From NCBI GenBank assembly GCA_022570795.1, contig JAKUDP010000023.1, positions 558,001-622,000 on the forward strand: 64,000 bases of DNA, read 5' to 3'. The notes beneath the pieces were generated by a model. It worked only from the letters and a program-made list of their open reading frames with translations. It did not search any database and was not told the origin of the DNA. Below are positions 54,664 through 64,000 of this stretch, piece after piece (the first letter of the stretch is position 1; each line of letters begins with the position of its first letter). The DNA comes from Sphaerulina vaccinii. Lineage: Eukaryota; Ascomycota; Dothideomycetes; Mycosphaerellales; Mycosphaerellaceae. The position numbers and the translations under genes are program-made.

Positions 54664-55880
54664 CTACCAATACCTTGCCCATCTGCTACCACCTTTCACA
54701 ACCTCGAGAAACTCTCTCGCAATGACACGATCCGTCTGCTCACTCGGATGCAAAGCATCATACCACAGAAAGCTATCCGGGCTCGAGCTTTTCACACAAG
54801 CAGCTCCTGTAGCATTACACTTGTTATCATAGCTCTGCACATTGAGTGGGGCAGTACCATTGAGATATAGTGTGGGGTTGTAGTAGATGTCGGAGATCTG
54901 TCAATCGAGCGTTAGCAACGCCTTCTCGGTGGCTTGTGTGGTGGGGAGACTCACCAAACCATGCATATCCATTACCGCAAACCTCGCCTCCCTCATCTCG
55001 TCGCTGACCCTCGTAACGAAAGGCGTCTGAAAGTCGTAGATTCTGTTGACAGTAACGACCTGTTCCATCATCCTATAGCTGATCTCGGTGATGTTATCAG
55101 GCTTCCCGGGCCAGTACTGATTCGGTCCAGAGACGCCTCCAGCAGCTGCAGTAGCGTACAGAGGTGCCAAGTTCAAGGGCGCAACGTTCTGTAAGATGAA
55201 GTATCTCCCACCTTGGTCGTAAATCCTGTTCAATTGAGAATAGACGCAATCAGTGTAATTGACGATATTCGTTCCAGGTCGTTGAGTATCGGTCAAAAGC
55301 GCGTTGTTACCGAGATCGTTGGTCCCGATCCAGATTGAGTAGACAGTTTCGTTCCACGGGTTCGTCATGAACTTCTGGCCTGTGGTGGCATTGTAGTACT
55401 TCGAGTCGGAAGTGAAAGCACCGATTTCGTATTGTTCGACTGCAGGAAACAGGACGTCTCCGAAGTAGATTCGAGGTGTGATGTTGTTGGAACAGACTGC
55501 GCCTGCTACGGCGTAATTGTAGAGGTTGAGAGTATTGTTCGTGTACTGCTTGACGTATTGAGGCCAGGGACGACCACCGGATGCTGAAGCGTAGTTCTGT
55601 ATAGATATATACATCAGTCTCGATGGTGTTGCAACGATCGGAAGAGGCTTACTGCTTGGTTGTCGTAGCCCACTGGTGGCAACGAGCCATTATGCGATCC
55701 AATGTATGATAATCTGGAATCATCCGTGTAGCTGTCGCCGAATGTCACAAGCGAAGTGAACTTCTTGAGATCCCATGGTGAAGATTTGGAGTATGTGGTA
55801 ATGCCATGTGCGAAGCTTGGTGTCGAAGCTAAGGCGATTACCAAGAGGGCTGCAGAAGTAAGTGAAGTCCTGGTAGACAT
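54664..55880 (-). CDS. Secreted GDSL/SGNH esterase (acetylesterase-like)
   Basis: Three exons: 55880-55653, 55596-54955, 54897-54664; introns of 56 and 57 bp; 367 residues. Residues 1-24 form a signal peptide (SAALLVIALASTPSFA-HG). Catalytic blocks of the SGNH hydrolases are in place: block I VTFGDSYTDD with the nucleophile Ser, block II Gly in YNYAVAGAVCSNN, block III IGTNDLGNN with the oxyanion Asn, and block V DALHPSEQTDRVIA with the Asp-x-x-His dyad. Sequence style (WPQYVKQYTNNTLNLYNYAV) resembles fungal carbohydrate esterase family 16 acetylesterases, which deacetylate hemicellulose oligosaccharides. Several N-glycosylation sites (NNT, NYT, NGT) fit secretion. The substrate is inferred. 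Confidence 0.88.
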
Positions 55881-56351
55881 ATTTTCACGACTGCCTTTGT
55901 GACTGATCAGACTATGACAATTGCTTGGAACTTTTGCTTGTCAATGCGAGGGCAGGTCTTATGTGGTATGCTAGCTTTGAGTTTCGGCTACTGTACCGTG
56001 TAACACAACAACCAAGTTGACTGCCGCTCGGGTGCGCGGCCGCTCCACTCGTACTCGTTCATCATCGTGTCTGTTGTTGCCAGATCTGATATTGATCATG
56101 CATTTGATGCGTTCACTTACTGGTTACTCCTCACCATAATGGTGGAGTATGTGCATCATGAAGACGCTGAGTAACAACGTCCTTCCTGTTTGAGCCTGCG
56201 GGGTGGCGTCAATCAGGCTGAATCGAAGCAATAGTGCTTCATGTCTGGCTAAGCTCTCCTAGAGCAAAGCACGACGGCTGCAATCTGGCGCCGTCTATAG
56301 TACAGATTACCGCTCCGGCGGTAGTGTCGTAAGTCGTACAATGCATCACAG
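55881..56351. other. Intergenic upstream of the esterase
   Basis: 471 bp; holds the esterase promoter and the cyclophilin 3' end. Nothing else seen. Confidence 0.4.
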
Positions 56352-57765
56352 TTACCATGCTCTGTCGTTTTCGCGATACTTCATCACGCCTCTTCCCTTG
56401 AACTTCACAGGAGCATCCTGATGGCCATCATAGCCACCACCTCCACCTCCCAAACGGCCGTCGTCGTTGAGCCTGCCACTATCTCCGTAGCGGTCTCTCG
56501 AAGGTCGGTATCGGTTGTCGTCTCGTCGGCCAGCATGTCTGTGATCGTTGCGTCGTGGACTCGGACGGTATCGATCGGTATCGCCATTGCGGTCTCGATA
56601 CTGGTTCGGGAGACTTCTTCTGCGTCGCTCCGGCTCTGCTCCTTCGTCACGTCGGTCCATGTGTCTGCTTGGTGATGGGCTGCGCTTCCGCTTGTGCATC
56701 TTCGTCGGCGAATGGTCTGAGCTCTCGTCCTCTTCCTCAATCGGGTTCGAGGCCGAGCGCGACTTCGAGCGTGCCCTCGGTCTGCCTCGAATACCCTCAT
56801 CAAGCACATTGTCACTCTGCCTTCTGCTACGCCGACCATCTTGTGGAGGGGTACTTCCAGTATCCATTTCGTCGCCTGAGATATCGCTCTTTCTTCTACG
56901 TCCCCTGCCGTCGCCTGAATGATCGCTCTTTCTTCTTCGCGCTCTGGGGTCGCCAGGTACCTGTTCCCATTCGACAGGAGGAGTAGCTCCGGTTCTGGAC
57001 TCGTCGACATCATCCAATTCCTCAACGGAAATACCGCTCTTGCGTCTGCGTCCTGGGTTGTCGCCGTTGGTCTTGCGTGTCGGATCTTGCCTCTGTCTCG
57101 TTTTCTTTTCCAGCTCTCCACATCTTGACACAAGAACAGGCTGTATCGGCACGTCGTTCTTGCCAGTTTGGACTTCTGCTATCCGCGATAACGTCTCTTG
57201 GCCTGCTACCAATTGTCCGAATATGGTGTGTTTGCCATTAAGATGTGAGCAGTCGTCCACCAGTGTGATAAAGAATCTGTGCGGTATCTGTCAGCCTCGT
57301 GTTTCTTCTGCCGCCTGTACGTTCTTATAAATACTGACTGGCTGCCATTGGTGTCTTTGCCTCTGTTCGCAGAGCACACTAGACCGGCAGCGTCCATATC
57401 GCGCCAACCGAGCTGCTCGTCGTCGAAAGTGCCGCCATAAATGCTCGTGATGCCAGTTCCGTCGCCCTTCTGAATGTCTCCGCCCTGTGCCATGAACTGG
57501 TCAATAACGCGGTGGAAGGGGACCTTTGCGTATGACAACCCGTCGTGTTCGCCAGTGCACAACTGACGAAAGCTATCACCAGATCAGTCAGTACTGCTGT
57601 TCTTGTTCACCAAGATCGCAAGCCATGTGCTCACTTCTCGCACGTCTTCGGGACGTGATCCGAGAAGAGCTCAATTACGAGTCTTCCTGCTGGCTCCTCT
57701 CCGATGCTGACGTCCAGGAACACCCGGGGTCTGTTCGGTGTCGCGGCCATCGTCGTTGATGGCAT
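56352..57765 (-). CDS. Nuclear-type cyclophilin with Arg/Ser-rich C-terminal tail
   Basis: Three exons: 57765-57635, 57572-57339, 57276-56352; introns of 62 and 62 bp; 429 residues (424 if the second ATG at 57750 is used). Residues about 10-175 are a peptidyl-prolyl isomerase domain: RPRVFLDVSIGEEPAGRLVI, PKTCENFRQLCTG (joined by intron 1), PFHRVIDQFMAQGGD with the catalytic Arg, GLVCSANRGKDTNGSQFFIT (joined by intron 2), and LNGKHTIFGQLVAG. The remaining 250 residues are charged and repetitive (RRRKSDHSGD, GRRRKSDISGD, RSKSRSASN, KRKRSPSPSRH), an RS-like tail resembling spliceosome-associated cyclophilins (CYP63/PPIG type), ending GRGVMKYRENDRAW. A role in pre-mRNA splicing is inferred. Confidence 0.9.
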
Positions 57766-58767
57766 TTCTTTTTGAAATGTTGCAGATCTGGTAGCAGAAA
57801 GAGAGGAAGATCTGCGAACGAGCTCTGTCCACGCGATGGCGCTAGTGATAGCGGGAGGTTATCCGTCTCTGGGGTGCAGCAGCAGGCTGAGCAGCAGGCT
57901 GAGCAGGGTGCAGCTCTAGGCGGAGTGTGTTCTCCGAGCGGCCGCTTCTTCTTACTCGCTGACAATGACTTGCATGAGACGACACCTGAGCTTTTTGCGC
58001 GCTTCGGCAGCTGTCCGATTCGCGGTAGATGTCCACAGTTCTGGGGAGACTGGATGTCTTCGATATGACGAGTCTTGTTCGCAACCGAAGGTGTCTCTGA
58101 GGATCACGCGAGCATTATGACGGCGTCGAAGAGGAGGGTGCGGCCTCAGATGACGATGAATATTCAGAAGCAAGAACAGAACGGAGAGACAAGGACGCTC
58201 AGCTTCAGCTATCACATGCTAGCAGTCGTTGCCTGCGTCGAGTCATCGAGGTACAGGACTTTGTACGGCATCGTGGTCACCTCCGGGAGGCCACGGGTCC
58301 TGCGAATACGCCTTCGGTCTTAACATACGAGTTTGGCCAGCGCTCGTGGTACTGTAAAGCCCAGTGGTCTGACAGCGCTAGATCAGTCTTGCGTGGACCG
58401 AGTACCTGAGTCAGAGCAGGGAAGTGATGGCGAAGACCTTTGACTTCTGCTTGCATCCTTGCAGAATAGCCTTTCAGAGCGAAGACACCTAGGGAAGCCG
58501 AGCAGCGACGGAGAGCGCCATAGAGAGCATTTGTCTTACCCGACAACGTGGGACATTCGCGACTGGTAACTCCTTCTTGTCCTTCGAAGAGCTGACGATA
58601 TGCTCACGCTTCGAAGGCTCGGGTCATGGCCGCAAAGCTACCACTCATAGAGAGTGCTCAACCTTTTCAGCATGACAAGTGGTGTAGACTGACTTCTCCA
58701 GGCTGTACAGCGATTGACTTATATCTTACTCTGACGACGATGTTCCTCGGATAGTCCATCAGCCAGC
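57766..58767. other. Divergent region upstream of the cyclophilin and the double F-box gene
   Basis: 1.0 kb with no supported gene. It contains a short direct repeat around 57880-57900 (GCAGCAGGCTGA twice). The overlapping frames on both strands have no family resemblance. Confidence 0.4.
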
Positions 58768-59481
58768 ATGACTTCAGCCGCGGCCACAGCGGTCCTCAAC
58801 ACAACGGAACTCTGCGAGATGATTCTCCTCAATCTCTCCATCCACGACTTACTTCACTCACGCCAAGTTAACCAGTTCCTGCGGACCGTCATCAAGAGCA
58901 GCAAATTTCTCTCACCAGAGTACGTATCTACTGCCTATCGTTTGCATACCAAGATCTCACCTTCAAGATCTGTGCTCACGGCGAGCATGGCTGCAATACC
59001 TCCGTCAGCAGCCTGTACAGCAGTCTTCCAAACCACTGAGCTCTGCGAGATAATCTTGCAGAATCTATCATTCCACGATCTACTGCGCTCACGACAAGTC
59101 AACCACTTCTGGCAAGATGTCATCCGTGGCAGTAAGACTCTTCAACAGAATCTATTCTTCGTGCCAAAACACGTAAAGGAACACGAGCCCAATCCATTGT
59201 TCGAACGCGTTCTTTCTGCGAACGGCTGGCGCATCATGAGTGGCGCCTGCAGTGTGGGCTATGTCTGGGATGTGCTTGTGATAGCAACAGCCGATCGACG
59301 CCCGAGTCTTCGGATTTGGATGCCAGAGTTCTTTGGAGAAATGCTGGTCGGGCAAAGTCCTTGCCTGTTACGTCTGTGGATGAGGCTAGAGGGCGAACAC
59401 GGATGGGAACGGAGTATGGATTGGGATGTTCTGCCGAATGAAAGACTAAGGATTGTGCTGGCGAGGTTGAAGGAAGAATGA
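58768..59481 (+). CDS. Protein with two tandem F-box motifs
   Basis: Single exon, 237 residues. Residues about 7-50 (TAVLNTTELCEMILLNLSIH, DLLHSRQVNQF) and about 84-130 (TAVFQTTELCEIILQNLSFH, DLLRSRQVNHFWQDVI) are two copies of the same F-box, 77 codons apart. The DNA of the copies differs largely at third codon positions, so both seem to be kept as protein. A linker (about 51-75) could instead be an intron with donor GTACGT, but no stop forces this. The C-terminal 100 residues (PSLRIWMPEFFGEMLVGQSP, LRLWMRLEGEHGWE) are like the fungal F-box family also seen at 33583. F-box proteins bring substrates to SCF ubiquitin ligases; double F-boxes are rare. Confidence 0.75.
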   Translation: MTSAAATAVLNTTELCEMILLNLSIHDLLHSRQVNQFLRTVIKSSKFLSPEYVSTAYRLHTKISPSRSVLTASMAAIPPSAACTAVFQTTELCEIILQNLSFHDLLRSRQVNHFWQDVIRGSKTLQQNLFFVPKHVKEHEPNPLFERVLSANGWRIMSGACSVGYVWDVLVIATADRRPSLRIWMPEFFGEMLVGQSPCLLRLWMRLEGEHGWERSMDWDVLPNERLRIVLARLKEE

Positions 59482-59664
59482 AGACGGTGGTATCAGGACT
59501 GGGAATCACGGAAAAGGGGACTGCGGACCTCGGACGTAGTTGGCCAGGGACTTACCACCTAAGAGACCGACCACCATTCAAACCACGCCTGAGAAGCCTT
59601 TAATCTTCAACAGAAGGACTTGGCGTTGCCAAAGTCCTCAGTCCACGACGGCCCCTTGCCACAC

Positions 59665-60553
59665 CTAGCAAATCCGGACCCAAGGCTTCTCCTCCAGCTC
59701 CTCCGCGTTCCGGCGCCAGTGAGTTCCAGAGAAGTATGTCAAACAGCTCGGACACTCATACATCATTCCGGCAGACCTAGGAAGATAGTAGTCGAATGTA
59801 GAAGTGCAAGTCGTGCATTCAAACCTTCTTGCTATCACGTGTCTAGGACGAAGCCTACAACACACTTATTAGTCTGAGGATCTTCAAAGGACGGTCTTGT
59901 AATTGACCAATTGTTTAGCTCTCTCATTGCCTTAGCCACATCAATCGGGAACTCGGGATGAGACATCATCACAGCGTCCAAGTCATTGCCAGGATCGGTA
60001 TTCTCATAGGAGAAGAGTTCTCTCCTCTTCACTACACGAAGGACGATGGCCTGGAGTATGGCTGACGTGGCGCTCGCTGCATCGTATGCGATCTGGACAG
60101 CTGGAGCGAGATCGACACCGAAAGTGGCGGTGTCCACTAATGCATCGAACCTCCTTAAGGACAAGTCAACCAGACCTGCAATGTCGTACTTGTCTGCTAT
60201 GATGCACATATGCACATGAAAGGCCAGCTTCTCGGCCAGGAGGACGTCAGGTTCTGGATAGTCGAAGGTGTACATGTACTGAATCATGTTTGTGATGTGT
60301 GCAGCGTCGTGTTCGGACAAGTCGAGTGTACGCTGAGATGTCTCCTGCAATGCTAGTCAGCATCTTCTTCGTCGTAGAGACATGTGCAGGATGCACACCT
60401 TGAAGCCTCCATCACAGACTGCAGTTGGAGTACGAAGCTGTGCACACTATGCTCTGAACCGTTGCAGACGATAGTGAAGTCGGACGTTTCTGGTTGTTGG
60501 AGATAGTTGGACAGGCGTTCGGACACTCTTGCTTTGGTCATGTCGTTGGTCAT
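59665..60553 (-). pseudogene. BTB/POZ-domain gene broken by two frameshifts
   Basis: Minus-strand frames line up in order but do not join. From ATG 60553 the first frame gives a BTB start (SDFTIVCNGSEHSVHSFVLQ, LQS) and then drifts. The next segment, CDGGFK before a GTGTGC donor, is spliced to ETSQRTLDLSEHDAAHITNM, QYMYTFDYPEPDVL and the BACK-like helices MCIIADKYDIAGLVDLSLRR, but lies in another frame. About 19 bases seem missing between LQLQS and CDGG compared with the family spacing. A second frame change near 59840-59865 separates GFVLDT from RRFECTTC ... MYECPSCLTYFSG, a Cys-pair tail typical of fungal BTB proteins. No intron repairs either break: the first would delete the conserved Val-His, and the second would be about 27 bp. 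BTB-BACK proteins act as Cullin-3 adaptors. Either a decayed gene or two sequence errors. Confidence 0.65.
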
Positions 60554-61920
60554 CTTGGTAAGTCGACAGGCGGCGATCTGATCAGTTCATAGCATTGTAA
60601 GAAGTTGGACTACTGAAACCAAGTAACAGCAGCAATCGAATAGTGAAGTATCTTATCCAGGCAGCTGAGCGTCGACAAAGCGGGAAGAGATTCGTCTCAG
60701 GTATGTTGCTCCCAGAAAGAATTCTTGGTCTGAAGTGATGGCGATGTGGTCTGAGAATGCCGTATATAGACGACCTGAAGTGCTGTATCATCAAGTAAGT
60801 CGTTGTATAGGTAATGTTCGAGTAGTAGGTCCATCTGCTAATTCTTGAACCTGGCTTGATGATCGCGATTGTGTTGTACCTTCCTCTGGCCTTTTGGCCG
60901 AGTATTGTTCTTGATGTTGATCGATACATCCTTGCTTTGAACATCTTGGCCGACTTGCCTTAAGCAGTATTGCTCGCGCTTGCAGAGGTATCGCGATCCT
61001 ATCTACTTACTTTGAATAGCATGTAAACTTATGTCTCAACTAACATTTGGCTTGTCGTTGTGATATACTGTTGTCCAAGAAGTGAATCGCATGCACGTAT
61101 GAGGTGCATATTATATGCAAGCCGGCTAAGCGCAAAGCAGCTGCAACTGCGCAGTATCTAAGGTTCGCTTACCATGTTGCGGCACATCCTGCATACTACA
61201 CATCCTTCACTGTCAGATCGTACTACCCATCTTCGTTGTGAGCAAGACTCTTTCTCGTATCTTATGTCTCTGCCGAAGAAATAGGACGACAGACAGCCTT
61301 CAGGAGAAGGTATAGTGTTTATTTTCAACCCTCCCAATAGCCCCGTGCCTGATACACTCCCGAGAGTGTGCCTATGCTGCTCCTACCTGTCGCGTAGGAG
61401 TCATTACAAGAAGCATGACCACATGAGCGTCGATTGGGAACATAACTGTGCAGGCGTATCATCTTTTGTCTGCTGCGCACGCCTCAGCACAAGTCTGCAC
61501 ACGCCCAAAGGCCTGGCGAGGGCCCAAGGGGTCGCTGCTCTCGATGCCCGCTTGTTGCACAGCAACTAGGAGTGCCTAATCGCTGTCCTTTTCCCATTCG
61601 CGGCGCGAAGATACCGTCTGGCAAGTCATCTCTATCGTGCCAGCCTATGCACAGAGGCAGTCATTCGCGTGGTAGACTGGCTAAGATGCTCGCTCGCATG
61701 ACTCGGAGGTGTCAATGCTACCAGGACGACCATTCTACCATCTGCGGTTTAGGCGTGCGCAGCGTACTCTGTGGTATGTTCTCCGATATCCGCTGGCATT
61801 GCAGGAACTCCGCATGGAAGATATATATTCCTCTGGTCTGCAGGCTGTCGGTCGTGCTCGTCCGAAATCGTTGCGATGGTGGTTGTGATGGTGTCGGCGT
61901 CTGGCGCTGCCCAAGGGAGG

Positions 61921-61948
61921 TCGTGGTTCGTGGTTCGTGGTTCGTGGT
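61921..61948. repeat. Heptanucleotide tandem repeat TCGTGGT x4
   Basis: Four perfect copies of TCGTGGT. It lies in no supported gene. Confidence 0.95.
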
Positions 61949-61986
61949 GCGGTCCTATTGTCAGTACTCCAATGTCTCCCATCGAC

Positions 61987-62026
61987 GCGCTGCGATAGCT
62001 GCTGCGGCGCTGCGATAGCTGCTGCG
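61987..62026. repeat. Perfect 20-bp tandem duplication
   Basis: 61987-62006 is repeated exactly at 62007-62026 (begins GCGCTGCGATAGC). Being perfect, it is probably recent. Confidence 0.95.
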
Positions 62027-63299
62027 CCAGGAGTCTACCATCATAGTCGTAGCCGACTTATGGCTCCGTTGCAAGACTTCGAAGGTCTTTCAAACGGGAT
62101 CTGTTAGGCCAGGAGCCATAGCAGTGTCCGGACAAAGATACAACGATCGGTCGACCTGGTAGTACACCTTCAGGACTATGTCATTGCCATCCTCGTTGTC
62201 GACGTAACTTCCTGGAATCGGTGGTACCCCCCCTAGGAGTGGGAGTAGGATTCTCGAGGAGTTTAGAGTCCATGTCGAGCGTGTTTGCAGTCGGATGTCT
62301 GGCCGATGTGCTCGTTACAAGTCGGTGATGGTCCTGATGGGAGGTTCCATTGATCTTCGACCATTCCCAGTTGGTGGTAGTGACTCGTGGCGTGTACCAG
62401 AATCTGCACAATCGTCCCTCGGGTTCACACGCTTGCTCTGCTATAGCGTTGGTTCTGCCACAGCTTTCCATTATTGGAACATCCATTTTGCTCCAGGAAT
62501 CCAAGTTTCCAAATGGAGGTGGATCGTGGCAAAAGTCCTTCGATGACGGTTGAAATCCATATATTGTTCAGATCATTGGGTTGCATCCACCGCCAAGCAT
62601 ACAAAACTCGTGTAACATGTATGGATCCGACCCATGCCGGAATGATGCATATTGTAGACGGAGTCGGTGTCAGCGCCGTGATGGATTGCTCGAGGCAAAC
62701 AAGCATGCTTAGGAAGCAACGTTCGGGAGGGACGAGGACCGCGACTGCCTATGGATATAGTCAATAAACCACCTTTCGTGCAGGAACGACGATGGAGCTT
62801 TTGGCTACTCCGTCAACGTTGGTTTCGATCGTGTTGTCCTTTTATCGATGGTCTACGCTCTGTAGACGGCTGTATGGGGGTCCTAGGGATGGTTTCAGGA
62901 CGATGGGTTGGGCTGGGACAGCTGTTCCTGTTCCTGGCAGACACATCTGAAATGCTACACCTGCATGAAAACGCTCCGGACCACGATCTGCTTGGGTAGT
63001 ATCGAAGGGTATCAGTGAATCTCGGACGATAGAATATACGAGACTGCTTGTCGTAGTATAGTAGCAAACCTGGCTCACCTCGAAGGACGATACACCCGTT
63101 CAGCCTGATTCAGAGGGCAGCGATGGGATGAAGCATCCAGCATCCCTGCTACCACCACAGGATCGATACCATCCACGACATGACAATCCCTCCATATCGA
63201 TGATACCGTCGATACCGTCGCGATACCATCACCATCATCCCAATAGCGCTCATCGTTGAGTGGGAGATTTAGGGGAATCGAGCAGAGGTGCATTCGTGG

Positions 63300-64000
63300 C
63301 ACCAGGTGAGGAAGCGGGCATGGGACTCGAAGCGATACCACACCACCACCCCCGAAAGGCTACAACTCCATGAGAGTGCTGCTGGAGACAATATCCTTCG
63401 GCAGGATCCAAGCTTGTTAGCATAGCTACGAGCGCCTTGTGATTAGAGGCAGTAGCTCGCGATATAGCGACCACGGGGGCTCGTTTAGGCTATGGACGAT
63501 GCTTCACCCATAGCCCGCCGGCAGCCATGAAGCGATGCCACACCACCACCCCAACACGCTACAATTCCATAGGAAAGCTGTTGACGACAAGAGCCTTCGG
63601 CAGAATCCAACATCTCCAGTGTCTCTGCGAGCTCCTTGTGTTGAAAGGCTCTCTCGCGCGATATGGCGACAACAGTGGCTCGTTCAGGCTGTGGACGATG
63701 GCTCACACAATCTCCAAAGCCTGCCTCCGCCGGCATCCATGAATCAATACCACCACGCCACCCCCGATACACCACAACTCCATGAGAATGCTGTTGGCCA
63801 CAATATCCTTCGGCAGGATCCAAGGTTATCAGTGTGGCTACGAGCTCCTTGTGATCAAAGGCAGTCTCTCGCGATATTGCGACCAAACTGGCTCGTTTGG
63901 GCTGCGGATACGGGCAGCCATGAGCGAATCCAGCTACCACCTCCGACACGCTACAACTCCATGAACACGCTGCTGACCACAATATCCTTCGACAGAATCC
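63300..64000 (-). repeat. Degenerate tandem repeat of about 200 bp running off the window, with a repeated minus-strand frame
   Basis: The marker (T/C)ACAA(C/T)TCCAT recurs at 63361, 63560, 63773 and 63952 (steps 199, 213, 179 bp). Each unit also has CTTCGGCAGAATCCAA-like and GAGCTCCTTGTG-like blocks. On the minus strand three units encode a related peptide of about 65 residues: VAISRxxAxxHKxLxxxL, LDxAEGxCxQQxSxGVV. The frame is broken by stops between units and at the window edge, so it may be a decaying coding repeat or a satellite whose frame is incidental. Confidence 0.7.

Larger units (their letters stand above)
60554..63249. other. Gene-poor 2.7 kb with small simple repeats
   Basis: No supported gene. 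Frames of 60-150 codons occur on both strands without family resemblance. Small tandem repeats are listed separately (61921-61948, 61987-62026), and a GATACC/CGTC-rich repeat lies around 63180-63240. Confidence 0.4.

Noticed and set aside
60340..60430. Intron repairing the BTB frame (donor near 60460)
   Set aside because: It would remove the conserved Val-His core and be about 41 bp long.

Overview
This 64 kb window is ordinary nuclear DNA of a filamentous ascomycete. Most genes are interrupted by 48-65 bp GT-AG introns and are packed on both strands. The proteins are closest to those of Pezizomycotina; the expanded F-box, BTB and DUF6604-type families and the secreted glucanases would suit a Dothideomycete (Capnodiales/Mycosphaerellales type). 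That placement is inferred from remembered family content, not from a search. I rebuilt exon structures by hand; for every multi-exon model except the two broken genes, the exon lengths sum to a multiple of three.

Layout. 0-1.6 kb: a gene tail, a short DUF6604-like ORF, a cluster of hairpins and a roughly 99-bp tandem repeat. 1.6-18 kb: a possible beta-1,3-glucan neighbourhood with a 1,807-residue secreted GH16-CFEM multidomain protein (-), the tiny APC/C subunit CDC26 (+), a secreted GH55 exo-beta-1,3-glucanase with an apparent one-base frameshift (+), two adjacent paralogous ubiquitin-fold genes of unknown role (-), and an MFS hexose transporter (+). 18-27 kb: a PHD-finger protein (-), RCL1 (-) and a seven-exon glycine-rich RRM protein (-), separated by degenerate tandem repeats. 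27-41 kb: a large disordered protein, inorganic pyrophosphatase, the divergent pair OST2/TMEM14-like, an F-box gene and its acidic neighbour, a Nudix hydrolase, a UBE2W/Ubc16-type E2, and a CaM kinase. 41-58 kb: mostly conserved housekeeping genes (calnexin, a vezatin/Inp2-like protein, EMC6, PCNA, pyridoxal kinase with an 11-nt microexon, a GDSL esterase, an RS-domain cyclophilin). 58-64 kb: a tandem double-F-box gene, a broken BTB gene, then about 3.4 kb of gene-poor DNA ending in a roughly 200-bp degenerate repeat array that runs out of the window.

The genes do not form one operon-like system. Two themes recur. One is beta-glucan breakdown and uptake (GH16, GH55, sugar transporter). The other is a scatter of ubiquitin-related genes (CDC26, two ubiquitin-fold proteins, an E2, two F-box genes, a BTB gene). 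The least explained item is the ubiquitin-fold pair at 11.97-14.29 kb: both proteins share a distinctive N-terminal module and an intron at the same place in the ubiquitin fold.
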